A stretch of DNA of 56,318 nucleotides from Antarcticimicrobium sp. (GCF_029212575.1 NZ_JARGPK010000044.1:1-56318); one strand, 5' to 3'; counted from the first letter of the stretch, positions 18,139 through 27,508 are shown. The notes: generated by a model from the letters alone, not told the origin. A program made the numbers and translations.

Positions 18139-19311
18139 TCAGTCGTACTTGCGCTGGTCCTCGATCACCAGCCCGTCCCTGGGCAGGGCGCCGGGAGCGA
18201 CGATCTCGATCCTGCCCTTGAGCTTTAGGAGATCGGCGACGCTGTTGGCGTAGGCGCGAGCGTCGCCGCCTTCCGCCTCGATCTGCACCGTCATGGCGTC
18301 CATCTCGCCGTTGCGGGTGGCGATGACGCGGGCCTTGACGATTTCGGCATGCTTGTCGACCAGCGCGGCCACCTGTTCGGGGCGCACGAACATGCCCTTG
18401 ATCTTGGTGGTCTGGTCGGCGCGACCCATCCAGCCCTTGATCCGCATGTTGGTGCGGCCGCAGGGCGAGGCGCCCGGCAACACGGCGGAGAGATCGCCGG
18501 TGGCGAAGCGCACCAGCGGGTAGTCGGGGTTGAGCGTGGTCACCACCACCTCGCCCACATCGCCGGGTGCGACGGGGGTGCCGGTGCCGGGGGTGACGAT
18601 CTCGACGATGACATGCTCGTCGACGATCATCCCCTCCATCGCCGGGGTTTCATAGGCGATGTTGCCCAGGTCGGCGGTGGCGTAGCTTGGCAGGCAGGCG
18701 CTGCCGCGATCGGCGTATTCGGCGCGCAGGCTGGGGAACAGCGCGCCGCCGCCCACCGCCGCCTTGGCGATCTTCAGCGGCAGGCCCATCGCCTCGGCCT
18801 TGTCGAGGATGATCTTGAGGTAGTCCGGGGTGCCGGCATAGGCGGTGACCCCGATGTCATGGGCGGCGCGGGCCTGAAGCTCGGTCTGCCCGGTGCCGGC
18901 GGGCACCACGGCGGCGCCGACGGCGCGGGCACCGCTTTCAAAGATCATGCCGGCCGGCGTCAGGTGGTAGCCGAAGCAGTTCTGCACGATGTCGCCCTTG
19001 CCGATGCCGGCGGCATGCAGGAAGCGGCCCATGCGCCACCAGTCGTGGCTGATCCCGCCGGGTTCGTAGATCGGGCCGGGCGACTGGAAGATATGAGCCA
19101 CGTTGGAGACCGGCAGCCCGCCGAAGGGTGCCGATGCCTTCTGCCGTTCGCTCAGCTCGGACTTGCGCAGCACCGGCAGGGCAGAGAGACCGGCGAGATC
19201 GTCCAGCGGATCGAGTCCGTTGCGCGCCAGGTTGGCGTTCAGCGCCTGCAGCTGGTCGGCCGCGCGGGCGTCGGCGGAGCGGGTTTCCAGGTCGTCATAA
19301 TGAGCGGTCAT
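18139..19311 (-). CDS. Phenylacetate-CoA ligase-like protein, atypical nucleotide loop
   Basis: A 390-residue adenylate-forming (PaaK-like) protein. Recognisable parts are the AYAGTPDYLK region, the C-terminal hinge VRFATGDLSAV and the IKGWMGRADQTTKIKGMFVRPEQV module. The usual SSGTTGKP phosphate-binding loop is replaced by FQSPGPIYEPGG (residues about 74-86), so normal ATP use is doubtful. It is the last gene of the nine-gene Liv/acyl-CoA operon and probably acts on the imported acid or its CoA ester. Whether it is an enzyme or a degenerate partner is unknown. Confidence 0.78.
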   Translation of the reverse strand: MTAHYDDLETRSADARAADQLQALNANLARNGLDPLDDLAGLSALPVLRKSELSERQKASAPFGGLPVSNVAHIFQSPGPIYEPGGISHDWWRMGRFLHAAGIGKGDIVQNCFGYHLTPAGMIFESGARAVGAAVVPAGTGQTELQARAAHDIGVTAYAGTPDYLKIILDKAEAMGLPLKIAKAAVGGGALFPSLRAEYADRGSACLPSYATADLGNIAYETPAMEGMIVDEHVIVEIVTPGTGTPVAPGDVGEVVVTTLNPDYPLVRFATGDLSAVLPGASPCGRTNMRIKGWMGRADQTTKIKGMFVRPEQVAALVDKHAEIVKARVIATRNGEMDAMTVQIEAEGGDARAYANSVADLLKLKGRIEIVAPGALPRDGLVIEDQRKYD

Positions 19312-19435
19312 CGTTAAGCCTCGTCCTTGTCCTCGGGCCGCTGCCCCTGATGGCCGGGGAAGATCCCCGCCCTGTTTCGCCGTGGCGCCGGCTGCGCGCC
19401 GGTCCGGCCTGCCTTGGTCCCTGTCCGGTGCGCGG

Positions 19436-20260
19436 TCAGCTCAGCCACCGCTTGCGGCGGCGATAGGAGCGCACGTCGCGGAAGCTCTTGCGGCCCTCGT
19501 CGGACATGCCGAGATAGAATTCCTTGACGTCCTGGTTTTCGCGCAGGTCGGCGGCGGGGCCGTCCATCACCACGCGGCCGGACTCCAGGATATAGCCGTA
19601 GTGGGCAAAGCGCAGCGCGACGTTGGTGTTCTGCTCGGCCAGCAGGAAGGTCACGCCCTCGCGCTCGTTCAGATCCTTGACGATGCCGAAGATCTCTTCG
19701 ACCAGCTGCGGCGCGAGGCCCATGCTGGGCTCATCCAGCAGGATGGTTTCGGGCTTGGCCATCATGGCGCGGCCGATGGCGACCATCTGCTGTTCGCCGC
19801 CCGAGGTATAGCCGGCCTGGCTGCGGCGGCGCTCCTTGAGGCGGGGAAAATAGGCATAGACCTTTTCGAGGTCTGCCATCATCTCGGCCTTGCCCGACTT
19901 GCGGGTGTAATAGCCGGTGAGCAGGTTTTCCTCGACGGTGAGATGCTCGAAACAATGGCGCCCCTCCATCACCTGGATCACGCCCTGGCGCACCAGGTCG
20001 GCGGGGTCGGCGTGGTGCACCGGTTCGCCGCGGTACTTGACCGAGCCCTTGGTGACCTCGCCGCGTTCCGATTGCAGCAGCGCCGAGATCGCCTTGAGCG
20101 TGGTGGTCTTGCCGGCGCCGTTGCCGCCCAGAAGCGCGGTGATGCCGCCCTTGGGCACGTTGAGGCTGACGCCTTTCAGCACGAGGATCACATGGTTGTA
20201 GATCACCTCGATATTGTTGACCTCAAGCAGGGTCTCCCTGGTTTGTCCGGCGTCCAGCAT
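19436..20260 (-). CDS. livF: LivF-type ABC transporter ATP-binding protein
   Basis: A 274-residue cytoplasmic ATPase of the branched-chain amino acid (HAAT) importer family. Walker A GGNGAGKTTTLKAI, signature SGGEQQMVAIGRAM, Walker B ETILLDEPSMGLAP. The LivF-specific SMGLAP after the Walker B is present. The ATG at 20260 (MLDAGQTRETLLEVNNIEV) follows AAGGA. The C-terminus is longer and more basic than usual (SFRDVRSYRRRKRWLS). It lies after the binding-protein gene in the operon and works with LivG, LivH and LivM. Confidence 0.92.
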   Translation of the reverse strand: MLDAGQTRETLLEVNNIEVIYNHVILVLKGVSLNVPKGGITALLGGNGAGKTTTLKAISALLQSERGEVTKGSVKYRGEPVHHADPADLVRQGVIQVMEGRHCFEHLTVEENLLTGYYTRKSGKAEMMADLEKVYAYFPRLKERRRSQAGYTSGGEQQMVAIGRAMMAKPETILLDEPSMGLAPQLVEEIFGIVKDLNEREGVTFLLAEQNTNVALRFAHYGYILESGRVVMDGPAADLRENQDVKEFYLGMSDEGRKSFRDVRSYRRRKRWLS

Positions 20261-20368
20261 CTGGTGTCCTTCTTTCCGCATCCCGGGACTGGGCCGTCAC
20301 GGGCGGTTTGACCTTTGGGGGTGGAGGCGGCGGTTGACCGCCGCCTCCGGTTCATGTGCGGGCGGGGC

Positions 20369-21652
20369 CTAGTTGCAGCCCGGCTCGATGTTGTTCTCGC
20401 TGGCGTAAGCCGAGGAATCCTCGGAGATCAGCGGGTTCAGGACGTCCTGGTCCGACTGGAAGTAGTCGGTGATCATCTTGAACTCGCCCGCGGCCGCATC
20501 CCATTGGGACACCGCGCCGAAGCCGTTGCCGCCATGGTTCTCGCAGGAGACCTTGAACTCCGGCCCGAAGGCGGGAAGGCCCAGCGCGCTCATCTTCTCC
20601 TCGGTCATTTCCAGCGCTTCCATGCCGTCGCGCATCATTTGCGAGGTGATCGCCTTGGTGCCGTGGATGTCCTGCGCCGTCTTGGCGGCCTCGGCGGCCA
20701 GCATCGCGGCATAGAGACCCCGGTTGTAGAGCACGGTCCCGGACTGGTCGCCGGCGCCGGCAGCCTTGCCCGCGTCATAGACGTATTTCTTCAGGTCGGC
20801 ATAGATCGGGTAGTTGCTGCCGAAGTTGTGGAAGGTCAGCGCCTTGTAGCCGTTGGCCTTTTCGCCAGCCGGCAGCACGTCGTTTTCCGACCCCGACCAC
20901 CAGATGCCGATGAAGTGATCCATCGGGAATCGGATGTTCACGGCCTCCTGGATGGCGACCTGGTTCATCACGCCCCAGCCCCACATGATCACGTAGTCGG
21001 GCTTTTCGCGGCGGATCTGCAGCCACTGGCTTTTCTGTTCCTGGCCCGGGTGATCGACCGGCAGCAGGGTCAGCTCATACCCGTGCTTCTTGGCCAGCTC
21101 TTCCAGGGTGCGGATCGGTTCCTTGCCATAGGCCGAGTTGTGGTAGACCAGCGCGACCTTCTTGCCGCTCAGGTCGCCGCCTTCCGCGTTCAGGATATGG
21201 GTGATCGCGACCGAGGCGCCGTCCCAGTAGTTGGCCGGGTAGTTGAAGATGTTGCGGAACACGGAACCGTTCTTGGCCGAGGTCCGGCCATAGCCCATCG
21301 AGTGCACCGGGATGCCGTCGGCGGTGGCTTTCGGGATCAGCTGATAGGTGATGCCGGTCGAGAGCGGCTGATAGACCAGCGCGCCTTCGCCCTTGGTCGC
21401 CTCGTAGCATTCCACACCCTTCTCGGTGTTGTAGCCGGTCTCGCATTCGATCATCTTGACGGGCTCGCCGCCGATGCCGCCGTCCCGCTCGTTCAGCAGC
21501 GTGAAGTAGTCGGCATAGCCGTCAGCGAAGGGGATGCCGTTGGCGGCGTAGGGGCCGGTGCGGTAGCTGAGCGACGGGAACACGAGATCCGCCATTGCGG
21601 GCCCCGCGGCCATCAGGGCGCCAAGCGCCAGTGCTGTCAGTCTCTTCTTCAT
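20369..21652 (-). CDS. Liv-type ABC transporter periplasmic substrate-binding protein
   Basis: A 427-residue binding protein, with signal peptide MKKRLTALALGALMAAGPAMA. It has the two-lobe periplasmic-binding fold (Peripla_BP_6 type), with LNERDGGIGGEPVKMIECETGYN in lobe 1 and VALVYHNSAYGKEPIRTLEEL at the hinge region. Aromatic-rich segments such as MGYGRTSAKNGSVFRNIFNYPANYWDG distinguish it from LivJ/LivK, so the ligand is probably not a branched-chain amino acid. Its operon with CoA ligases suggests an organic acid. The ATG at 21652 opens the signal peptide. Confidence 0.9.
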   Translation of the reverse strand: MKKRLTALALGALMAAGPAMADLVFPSLSYRTGPYAANGIPFADGYADYFTLLNERDGGIGGEPVKMIECETGYNTEKGVECYEATKGEGALVYQPLSTGITYQLIPKATADGIPVHSMGYGRTSAKNGSVFRNIFNYPANYWDGASVAITHILNAEGGDLSGKKVALVYHNSAYGKEPIRTLEELAKKHGYELTLLPVDHPGQEQKSQWLQIRREKPDYVIMWGWGVMNQVAIQEAVNIRFPMDHFIGIWWSGSENDVLPAGEKANGYKALTFHNFGSNYPIYADLKKYVYDAGKAAGAGDQSGTVLYNRGLYAAMLAAEAAKTAQDIHGTKAITSQMMRDGMEALEMTEEKMSALGLPAFGPEFKVSCENHGGNGFGAVSQWDAAAGEFKMITDYFQSDQDVLNPLISEDSSAYASENNIEPGCN

Positions 21653-21732
21653 CGGGTCATTCCTCCCTTGGTTTCGTCCGATGTGTCGTTTCACGAGGCG
21701 GGCTCCTCCCCCCTCATCAGTGGTCGGCCCCG

Positions 21733-22809
21733 TCAGTACGGGAACGGCCAGAGCCTCAGTTTCTCCTTGGCGACGCGCCAGAGCTGCGCCAGGCCGTGCG
21801 GTTCCAGGATCAGGAACACGACAATCAGCGCGCCGACGATGACGAGCTGGAAATGCGCCACGATATCCGTGGCCCAGCCCAGCATATCGACGCCGACCAG
21901 TTTCAGCGCCACCGGCAGCACCACCAGAAAGGCGGCACCGGCAAAGGCGCCGAAGATCGATCCCAGCCCGCCGATGATGACCATGAACAGCACCAGGAAG
22001 GATTTCTGGATGCCGAAAGCCTCGCCGACCTCGACCGCCCCGAGATAGACCGAGAAGAACAGCGCGCCCGAGATGCCCACGAAGAACGAGCTGGCGGCAA
22101 AGGCCGAAAGCTTGGCGGTCAGCGGGTTCACCCCGATGATCTCGGCGGCGATGTCCATGTCGCGGATCGCCATCCATCTGCGTCCCATCGTGCCGCGCGT
22201 GAGGTTGCGGGCCAGGACGCCGGCGAAGGTGACAAAGATCAGGCAGAACAGGTAGACCGCCCAGGACGGGGCATTGGGGCCGGTAACCAGAATTCCGAAC
22301 ACATCGCGTTCGGGCGCGGAGATCTGGCCCGAGGCGGAGTAGTTGTAGAACCACGGCACCCGGTTGAACAGCCAGACCAGGAAAAACTGCGCCGCCAGCG
22401 TCGCCACGGCGAGGTAGAAGCCCTTGATCCGAAGGCTTGGCAGGCCGAACAGCACGCCGACAAGCGCGGTGACACCACCGGCCAGGATCACATGGATGAA
22501 CATGCTGAGTTCGGGAAAGGCCGTCATCAGCTTGTAGCAGGCATAGGCGCCCACCGCCATGAAACCGCCGGTGCCGAGCGAGACCTGGCCGCAGTAGCCG
22601 GTCAGGATGTTCAGCCCGATCGCCGCGATCGCATAGATCAGGAACGGCACCAGGATGGCGTTGGCCCAGTAATCGTTGATCAGGAACGGCACCACCCCGA
22701 AGGCCACGGCCAGGACAACGTAGTAACGATAGCGGTCGAACCGGATCGGAAAGGTCTGGTTGTCCTGCTGATAGGATGTCTTGAAATCGCCCGCTTCACG
22801 GTAAAACAC
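21733..22809 (-). CDS. livM: LivM-type ABC transporter permease
   Basis: A 358-residue inner-membrane permease with about 9-10 membrane segments. The LivM hallmark INILTGYCGQVSLGTGGFMAVGAYA is at residues about 67-92 and the ATPase-contact region with RWMAIRDMDIAAEIIGVNPLTAKLSAFAASSFF at about 210-245. The start is a GTG at 22809, one base after the stop of the small membrane protein gene, so translation is probably coupled. Partner of LivH in the channel. Confidence 0.92.
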   Translation of the reverse strand: MFYREAGDFKTSYQQDNQTFPIRFDRYRYYVVLAVAFGVVPFLINDYWANAILVPFLIYAIAAIGLNILTGYCGQVSLGTGGFMAVGAYACYKLMTAFPELSMFIHVILAGGVTALVGVLFGLPSLRIKGFYLAVATLAAQFFLVWLFNRVPWFYNYSASGQISAPERDVFGILVTGPNAPSWAVYLFCLIFVTFAGVLARNLTRGTMGRRWMAIRDMDIAAEIIGVNPLTAKLSAFAASSFFVGISGALFFSVYLGAVEVGEAFGIQKSFLVLFMVIIGGLGSIFGAFAGAAFLVVLPVALKLVGVDMLGWATDIVAHFQLVIVGALIVVFLILEPHGLAQLWRVAKEKLRLWPFPY

Positions 22810-22810
22810 G

Positions 22811-23065
22811 TCAGTGGCCCCCTTGCGCTTGCGCCCGCTCGCGCATGGCGGCGTCGAGCGTTTTCTTGTTTTCCAGACCGCTGTCCTCGGAGGCGCGGCT
22901 GAGCTTGATGTAGGCCAGTATCCCGGTGAGAAAGCCGACGCAGGCCAGGATCGCGGCGATCACCACCTGCCGTTCGGACAGGTCGCTGGAGGTGAGCGCG
23001 ATGTAGCCGAAGGCCCAGAAGCCGGACCAGGCGATCACGTTGACGATGGCAATGGTCTGTCTCAC
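22811..23065 (-). CDS. Small two-span membrane protein inside the Liv operon
   Basis: An 84-residue protein with two hydrophobic segments (residues about 5-25 and 34-54) and a charged C-terminal tail (LSRASEDSGLENKKTLDAAMRERAQAQGGH). It starts with GTG at 23065, four bases after the livH stop, and ends one base before livM. It matches no family I know. The tight packing between the two permease genes suggests an accessory subunit or stabiliser of the importer; this is inference from position. Confidence 0.8.
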   Translation of the reverse strand: MRQTIAIVNVIAWSGFWAFGYIALTSSDLSERQVVIAAILACVGFLTGILAYIKLSRASEDSGLENKKTLDAAMRERAQAQGGH

Positions 23066-23069
23066 TGCG

Positions 23070-24056
23070 TCACACCCTCTCGATGATCTTCTCGCCGAAC
23101 AGCCCCTGCGGACGGAACACGAGGAAGATCAGCGCCAGAACATAGGCGAACCAGTTTTCCGTGGCGCCGCCGACCAGCGGCCCGATCATGAAGTCGAACA
23201 GCTTTTCGCCCACCCCGATGATCAGGCCGCCGACGATGGCGCCGGGGATCGAGGTGAAGCCGCCCAGCATCAGCACCGGCAGCGCCTTGAGCGCGATCAG
23301 CGACAGCGAGAACTGCACGCCGGACTTGGTGCCCCACATGATGCCGGCGACCAGCGCGACGAAGCCCGCGACCGACCAGACCATGACCCAGATGAAGTTG
23401 AGCGAGATCCCCACCGAGAGCGCCGCCTGGTGGTCGTCGGCCACCGCGCGCATGGCGCGGCCCTCCTTGGTGTACTGGCTGAAGGCGACCAGCGCGATCA
23501 CCAGCAGCGCGGCGATCACGGTGGCGACGATATCGAGGTTGTCGATGAAAAAGCCGTAGCCGAAGATATTGTAGGTGGCGTTGTCGATCATCTCGTTGAG
23601 GCCCTGCGGCAGGCCGACGTCGAGCTTCTTGATCTCGGAGCCCCACATCAGGTCGGAGAGGCCCTCGAGGAAATAGGCCAGCCCGATGGTGGCCATGAAC
23701 AGGATGATCGGTTCCTGCCCGACCAGGTGGCGCATCACGAACTGCTGCACGCACCAGGCCAGCGCCACCATCACCACCATGGTCAGCAGGATCGCCGCCA
23801 GACCGGGCAGATGCCAGCCGAAATGGTGCACGTCGGTGCCGAACATGGCATTGATCAGGTGCGAAAACGGCACCTGCCCCTCCATGATCCCGACCAGAGT
23901 CATCGCGGCGAACAGCGCCATCACCCCCTGGGCATAGTTGAAGATGCCGGACGCCTTGTAGATCAGCACGAAGCCGAGCGCGACCAGCGCGTAGAGCACC
24001 CCGGCCATCAGGCCGTTGAGGGTGACCTCCATGGCGAAAACCACTTGATCAGGCAT
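23070..24056 (-). CDS. livH: LivH-type ABC transporter permease
   Basis: A 328-residue inner-membrane permease with about 8-9 membrane segments. The N-terminal NGLMAGVLYALVALGFVLIYKASGIFNYAQG is the LivH signature, and TKEGRAMRAVADDHQAALSVGIS is the ATPase-contact loop. The ATG at 24056 fits the family start. It lies 47 bases after livG and 4 before the small membrane protein. Confidence 0.92.
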   Translation of the reverse strand: MPDQVVFAMEVTLNGLMAGVLYALVALGFVLIYKASGIFNYAQGVMALFAAMTLVGIMEGQVPFSHLINAMFGTDVHHFGWHLPGLAAILLTMVVMVALAWCVQQFVMRHLVGQEPIILFMATIGLAYFLEGLSDLMWGSEIKKLDVGLPQGLNEMIDNATYNIFGYGFFIDNLDIVATVIAALLVIALVAFSQYTKEGRAMRAVADDHQAALSVGISLNFIWVMVWSVAGFVALVAGIMWGTKSGVQFSLSLIALKALPVLMLGGFTSIPGAIVGGLIIGVGEKLFDFMIGPLVGGATENWFAYVLALIFLVFRPQGLFGEKIIERV

Positions 24057-24103
24057 CTGCGCCTCCCTTTTGTTGTGCCGGCATGGCGCGGTTGTTGCTC
24101 AGC

Positions 24104-24922
24104 TCAGTCATGGGCAACCCCCAGGTAGGCGTCGATCACGTCCTGGTTGTTGCGCACCTCGTCGGGGCTGCCGTCGCCGATCTTCTTGCCGTAATCCATC
24201 ACCACAACGCGGTCGGAGAGGTCCATCACCACGCCCATGTCGTGTTCGATCAGCGCGATGGTGGTGCCGAATTCGTCGTTCACGTCGAGGATGAAGCGCG
24301 ACATGTCCTCTTTCTCCTCGACGTTCATGCCGGCCATTGGTTCGTCGAGCAGCAGCAGCTTGGGCTGCGCGGCCAGCGCGCGGGCCAGTTCGACACGTTT
24401 CTTCAGCCCGTAGGGCAGGCGCGAGACCGGCGTCTTGCGGATGTGCTGGATTTCGAGGAAGTCGATGATCTTCTCCGCCACTTCGCGGTTCTCGTTTTCC
24501 TCTTTCTCCGCCGGCCCCTTCCACAGCGCCTGCGAGAACACCCCGGTCTTCATGTGGGTCAGCCGCCCGGTCATCACGTTGTCGAGCACGCTCATCCCCT
24601 CGAACAGGGCGATGTTCTGGAAGGTGCGCGCGATGCCCTGGCGGGCCACCTCGTAGGGGCGCATCGGCGGCCGCCTGCTGCCGTGGAACCAGACCTCGCC
24701 CTCCTGCGGGACGTAGAAGCCCGAGATCACGTTCAGCATCGAGGATTTGCCGGCGCCGTTCGGCCCGATGATGGCGCGGATCTCGCCCTCGCGGATGTCA
24801 AAGGAGATGTCCTTGATCGCCACCACGCCGCCGAATCGCAGGGTGATGTTCTTCATTTCCATCACCACGCCGCCGATCTTTCGGCCATCCGCGGTGGTGT
24901 ACCCCTCGGCCTGATCAAGCAT
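24104..24922 (-). CDS. livG: LivG-type ABC transporter ATP-binding protein
   Basis: A 272-residue cytoplasmic ATPase. Walker [17 protein letters not shown], signature LPYGLKKRVELARAL, Walker B PKLLLLDEPMAGMN, followed by the switch histidine in IEHDMGVVMDLSDRVVVMD. An insertion of acidic residues near 130-145 (GPAEKEENENRE) is longer than in typical LivG. The ATG at 24922 overlaps the end of the upstream small gene by eight bases. Confidence 0.92.
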   Translation of the reverse strand: MLDQAEGYTTADGRKIGGVVMEMKNITLRFGGVVAIKDISFDIREGEIRAIIGPNGAGKSSMLNVISGFYVPQEGEVWFHGSRRPPMRPYEVARQGIARTFQNIALFEGMSVLDNVMTGRLTHMKTGVFSQALWKGPAEKEENENREVAEKIIDFLEIQHIRKTPVSRLPYGLKKRVELARALAAQPKLLLLDEPMAGMNVEEKEDMSRFILDVNDEFGTTIALIEHDMGVVMDLSDRVVVMDYGKKIGDGSPDEVRNNQDVIDAYLGVAHD

Positions 24923-25310
24923 GGCGAGTATCCTTCTTCTTTGCAGTATGAACTTTAGGACAGGCTTTCGATTTCTCTTGCTCTTGGCAGGCCGGCGACG
25001 CTCTCAACTGCGCAATCTTTTCCTTCAGGAAAAGCCCATATTGCTTGGACTGCTTGTGGGACGGTGAAAGCTCGCGAAACAAATGGTCAAGATACGCTAC
25101 CTGCTGTTTCGGATTGCGCGGCTCGAGTTCGGCTTCCCTTTCTCTCAACTTTTCCACAGTTGCCGCAGCCTTCTTGTGCGCCTTCTCAATGCCTTCACTC
25201 AGCCGATTTTTCTGTCGGTCCGTCAGTTTTTTGCCGTCAACGATTTCCTGGCCCCGCTTCGAAACGCGGCCGGTTTTGTTTACTTTTTCGTAATCCAACC
25301 TGTCGCTCAT
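24915..25310 (-). CDS. Small charged protein of unknown function overlapping both operon neighbours
   Basis: A 131-residue hydrophilic protein (MSDRLDYEKVNKTGRVSKRG at the start), rich in K, E, Q and R, predicted mostly helical with coiled-coil-like stretches at residues about 35-65. Base composition is visibly more AT-rich than the flanking genes. Its ATG overlaps the acyl-CoA synthetase stop by four bases (ATGA) and its end overlaps livG by eight, so it is fully embedded in the operon. Two cysteines lie near the C-terminus (PACQEQEKSKACPK). No signal peptide or membrane segment. I do not recognise the family. Confidence 0.75.
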   Translation of the reverse strand: MSDRLDYEKVNKTGRVSKRGQEIVDGKKLTDRQKNRLSEGIEKAHKKAAATVEKLREREAELEPRNPKQQVAYLDHLFRELSPSHKQSKQYGLFLKEKIAQLRASPACQEQEKSKACPKVHTAKKKDTRHA

Positions 25311-27280
25311 TCCGCCGCCACCCGGTGCGGCGAGACCGGCTGCACCGCCGCGTCGCGGATTTCCAGCGTGGCGCTGATATGGCCCTTGCGGCCGTCCTCG
25401 TAGGTGACCTCGGTCTTGGTCGAGACGGTCGCGGAGCCGTCGTAGAGCGCCGCGATGATATCGGCGTATTTCTCTTCGACGATGCGGCGGCGCACCTTGC
25501 GGGTGCGGGTCATCTCGCCGTCGTCGGCATCCAGTTCCTTGTGCAGCACGACGAAGCGGTGCACCTGGCAGCCTGACAGCATCTCGTCCTGCGCGACGGA
25601 GCGGTTGACCGCCTCCACATGCTCCTGGATCGCGCCCAGCACCTTGGGGTGGCCGGCCAGTTCCTGGTAGGAGGCATAGGCGATGTTGTTGCGCTCGGCC
25701 CAACTGCCGACGGCGGTCAGGTCGATGTTGATGAAGGCGACGCAGCGGTCGCGGCCATTGCCGAACAGGACCACTTCGAGGATGTCGGGATAGAACTTGA
25801 GCTTGTTTTCGACATACTTGGGGGCGAACATCGCGCCATCGGCCATCTTGCCCACGTCCTTGGCGCGGTCGATGATGCGCAGGTGGCCGCTGCCCTCTTC
25901 GATGAAGCCGGCGTCGCCGGTGGCGACCCAGCCTTCGGGATCCTTGGTCGAGGCGGTGGATTCGGCGTTCTTGTAGTATTCGACGAAGGTGCCGGGGCTG
26001 CGGTAGAAGATCTCGCCATTGTCGGCGATGCGGATTTCCACGTCCGGGGCGGGCACACCGACGGTATCGGCGCGCACCTCGCCATCGGGCTGCACGGTGA
26101 TGAACACGGTGGCCTCGGTCTGGCCGTAGAGCTGTTTGAGGTTGATGCCTAGCGAGCGGTAGAAATCGAAGATCTCCGGCCCGATCGCCTCGCCCGCAGT
26201 ATAGCCGACCCGGACGCGGGAAAACCCGAGCGTGTCCTTGAGCGGGCCGTAGACCAGGATATTGCCGAGGGCGTATTTCATCCGGTCCCAGGCGTTGACC
26301 GGCTTGCCGTCCAGAATCCGCGGGCCGACCTTGCGGGCGTGCTCCATGAAGCTGTGGAACATCGCCTTTTTCAGACGCCCGGCGTCCTCCATGCGGATCA
26401 TCACGCTGGTGAGCTGGGTTTCGAACACGCGCGGCGGGGCAAAGAAATAGGTCGGCCCGATCTCGCGCAGGTCGGTGATCATGGTGTCGGCGCTTTCGGG
26501 GCAGTTCACCGCGAAGCCGCACCAATAGGCCTGGCCGACCGAGAAGATGAAATCGCCGACCCAGGCCATCGGCAGATAGGACAGGATGTCCTCGTTCCGG
26601 GTCAGGTGATCGAACTCGGCAGAGTTCTTGGCGCTTTCGATGACGTTGCGGTTGGACAGCACCACGCCCTTGGGCTTGCCGGTGGTGCCCGAGGTGTAGA
26701 GCATCACACAGGTGCTGTCGTAGGTGAGCTTTTCGCGCCGCGCGGTCAGCTCGCCGATGAACTCGTCCCGGGCGGCGCGGCCCTGGTTCTGCACATGGGA
26801 ATACTCATGCAGGTGGGAATGATCGTATTTGCGCAGCCCGCGCGGATCGAGGTAGATCAGGTGTTCGAACTGGTGCAGCTGGTCCTGCACCTCGATCACC
26901 TTGTCGACCTGCTCCTGGTCGCCGGCTATGACGAAGCGCGCGCCGCAATGGCCCAGCACATAGGCCGTCTCCTCGGCCACCGCGTCCTGATAGAGCGGCA
27001 CCGGAATCGCGCCGACCGACTGGGCGGCGACCATCGACCAGTAGAGATGTGGTCGGTTGCGGCCGATGACGGCGATGAAGTCGCCCTCGTTGACGCCCAG
27101 GTTGATCAGCCCCAGCGCCAGCGCCTCGATTTCCTTTTCGGTTTCAGCCCAGGTCCAGCCCTGCCAGATCCCGAATTCCTTTTCCCGATAGGCGGGGGCC
27201 GTCCCGAACTGGGTCGCATTGCGATGAAGCAGCGCCGGAAGGGACAGCATCCCTTCGGCGCCAGACTGCGTCTGAGCCAA
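25307..27280 (-). CDS. AMP-forming long-chain-type acyl-CoA synthetase
   Basis: A 657-residue adenylate-forming ligase of the FadD15/long-chain type. The AMP-binding motif VMLYTSGTTGKPKGVVLSN, the YGQTEATVFIT element and the hinge GWVATGDAGFIEE are intact. It activates a carboxylic acid to its CoA thioester with ATP. Start is TTG at 27280 with GGAGGAG seven bases before it; no better ATG exists. It is the first gene of the Liv operon and divergent from the kinase/regulator pair, so import and activation of one substrate are probably joined. Chain length preference cannot be read from sequence. Confidence 0.9.
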   Translation of the reverse strand: MAQTQSGAEGMLSLPALLHRNATQFGTAPAYREKEFGIWQGWTWAETEKEIEALALGLINLGVNEGDFIAVIGRNRPHLYWSMVAAQSVGAIPVPLYQDAVAEETAYVLGHCGARFVIAGDQEQVDKVIEVQDQLHQFEHLIYLDPRGLRKYDHSHLHEYSHVQNQGRAARDEFIGELTARREKLTYDSTCVMLYTSGTTGKPKGVVLSNRNVIESAKNSAEFDHLTRNEDILSYLPMAWVGDFIFSVGQAYWCGFAVNCPESADTMITDLREIGPTYFFAPPRVFETQLTSVMIRMEDAGRLKKAMFHSFMEHARKVGPRILDGKPVNAWDRMKYALGNILVYGPLKDTLGFSRVRVGYTAGEAIGPEIFDFYRSLGINLKQLYGQTEATVFITVQPDGEVRADTVGVPAPDVEIRIADNGEIFYRSPGTFVEYYKNAESTASTKDPEGWVATGDAGFIEEGSGHLRIIDRAKDVGKMADGAMFAPKYVENKLKFYPDILEVVLFGNGRDRCVAFINIDLTAVGSWAERNNIAYASYQELAGHPKVLGAIQEHVEAVNRSVAQDEMLSGCQVHRFVVLHKELDADDGEMTRTRKVRRRIVEEKYADIIAALYDGSATVSTKTEVTYEDGRKGHISATLEIRDAAVQPVSPHRVAAE

Positions 27281-27508
27281 TTTCTATCTCCTCCCACTCC
27301 GGCATTTTCAACCGGACCCGACCGTTTTCACGGTTCTGCCCCAATAAGGGACAGCCAAAGAAGTCGTCGTCAACTTTTTCCTGATGTTTTCCAGAATCTT
27401 ACGAATTGTTACAAGGATGGAGGGCCGGGGCAGAGGGTGTTACAGGGCCGCTCCGCCCCTTTCCGCCTCCCCCGGGCGATGATAGCCATAGGCACGGAGG
27501 AAACCGAC

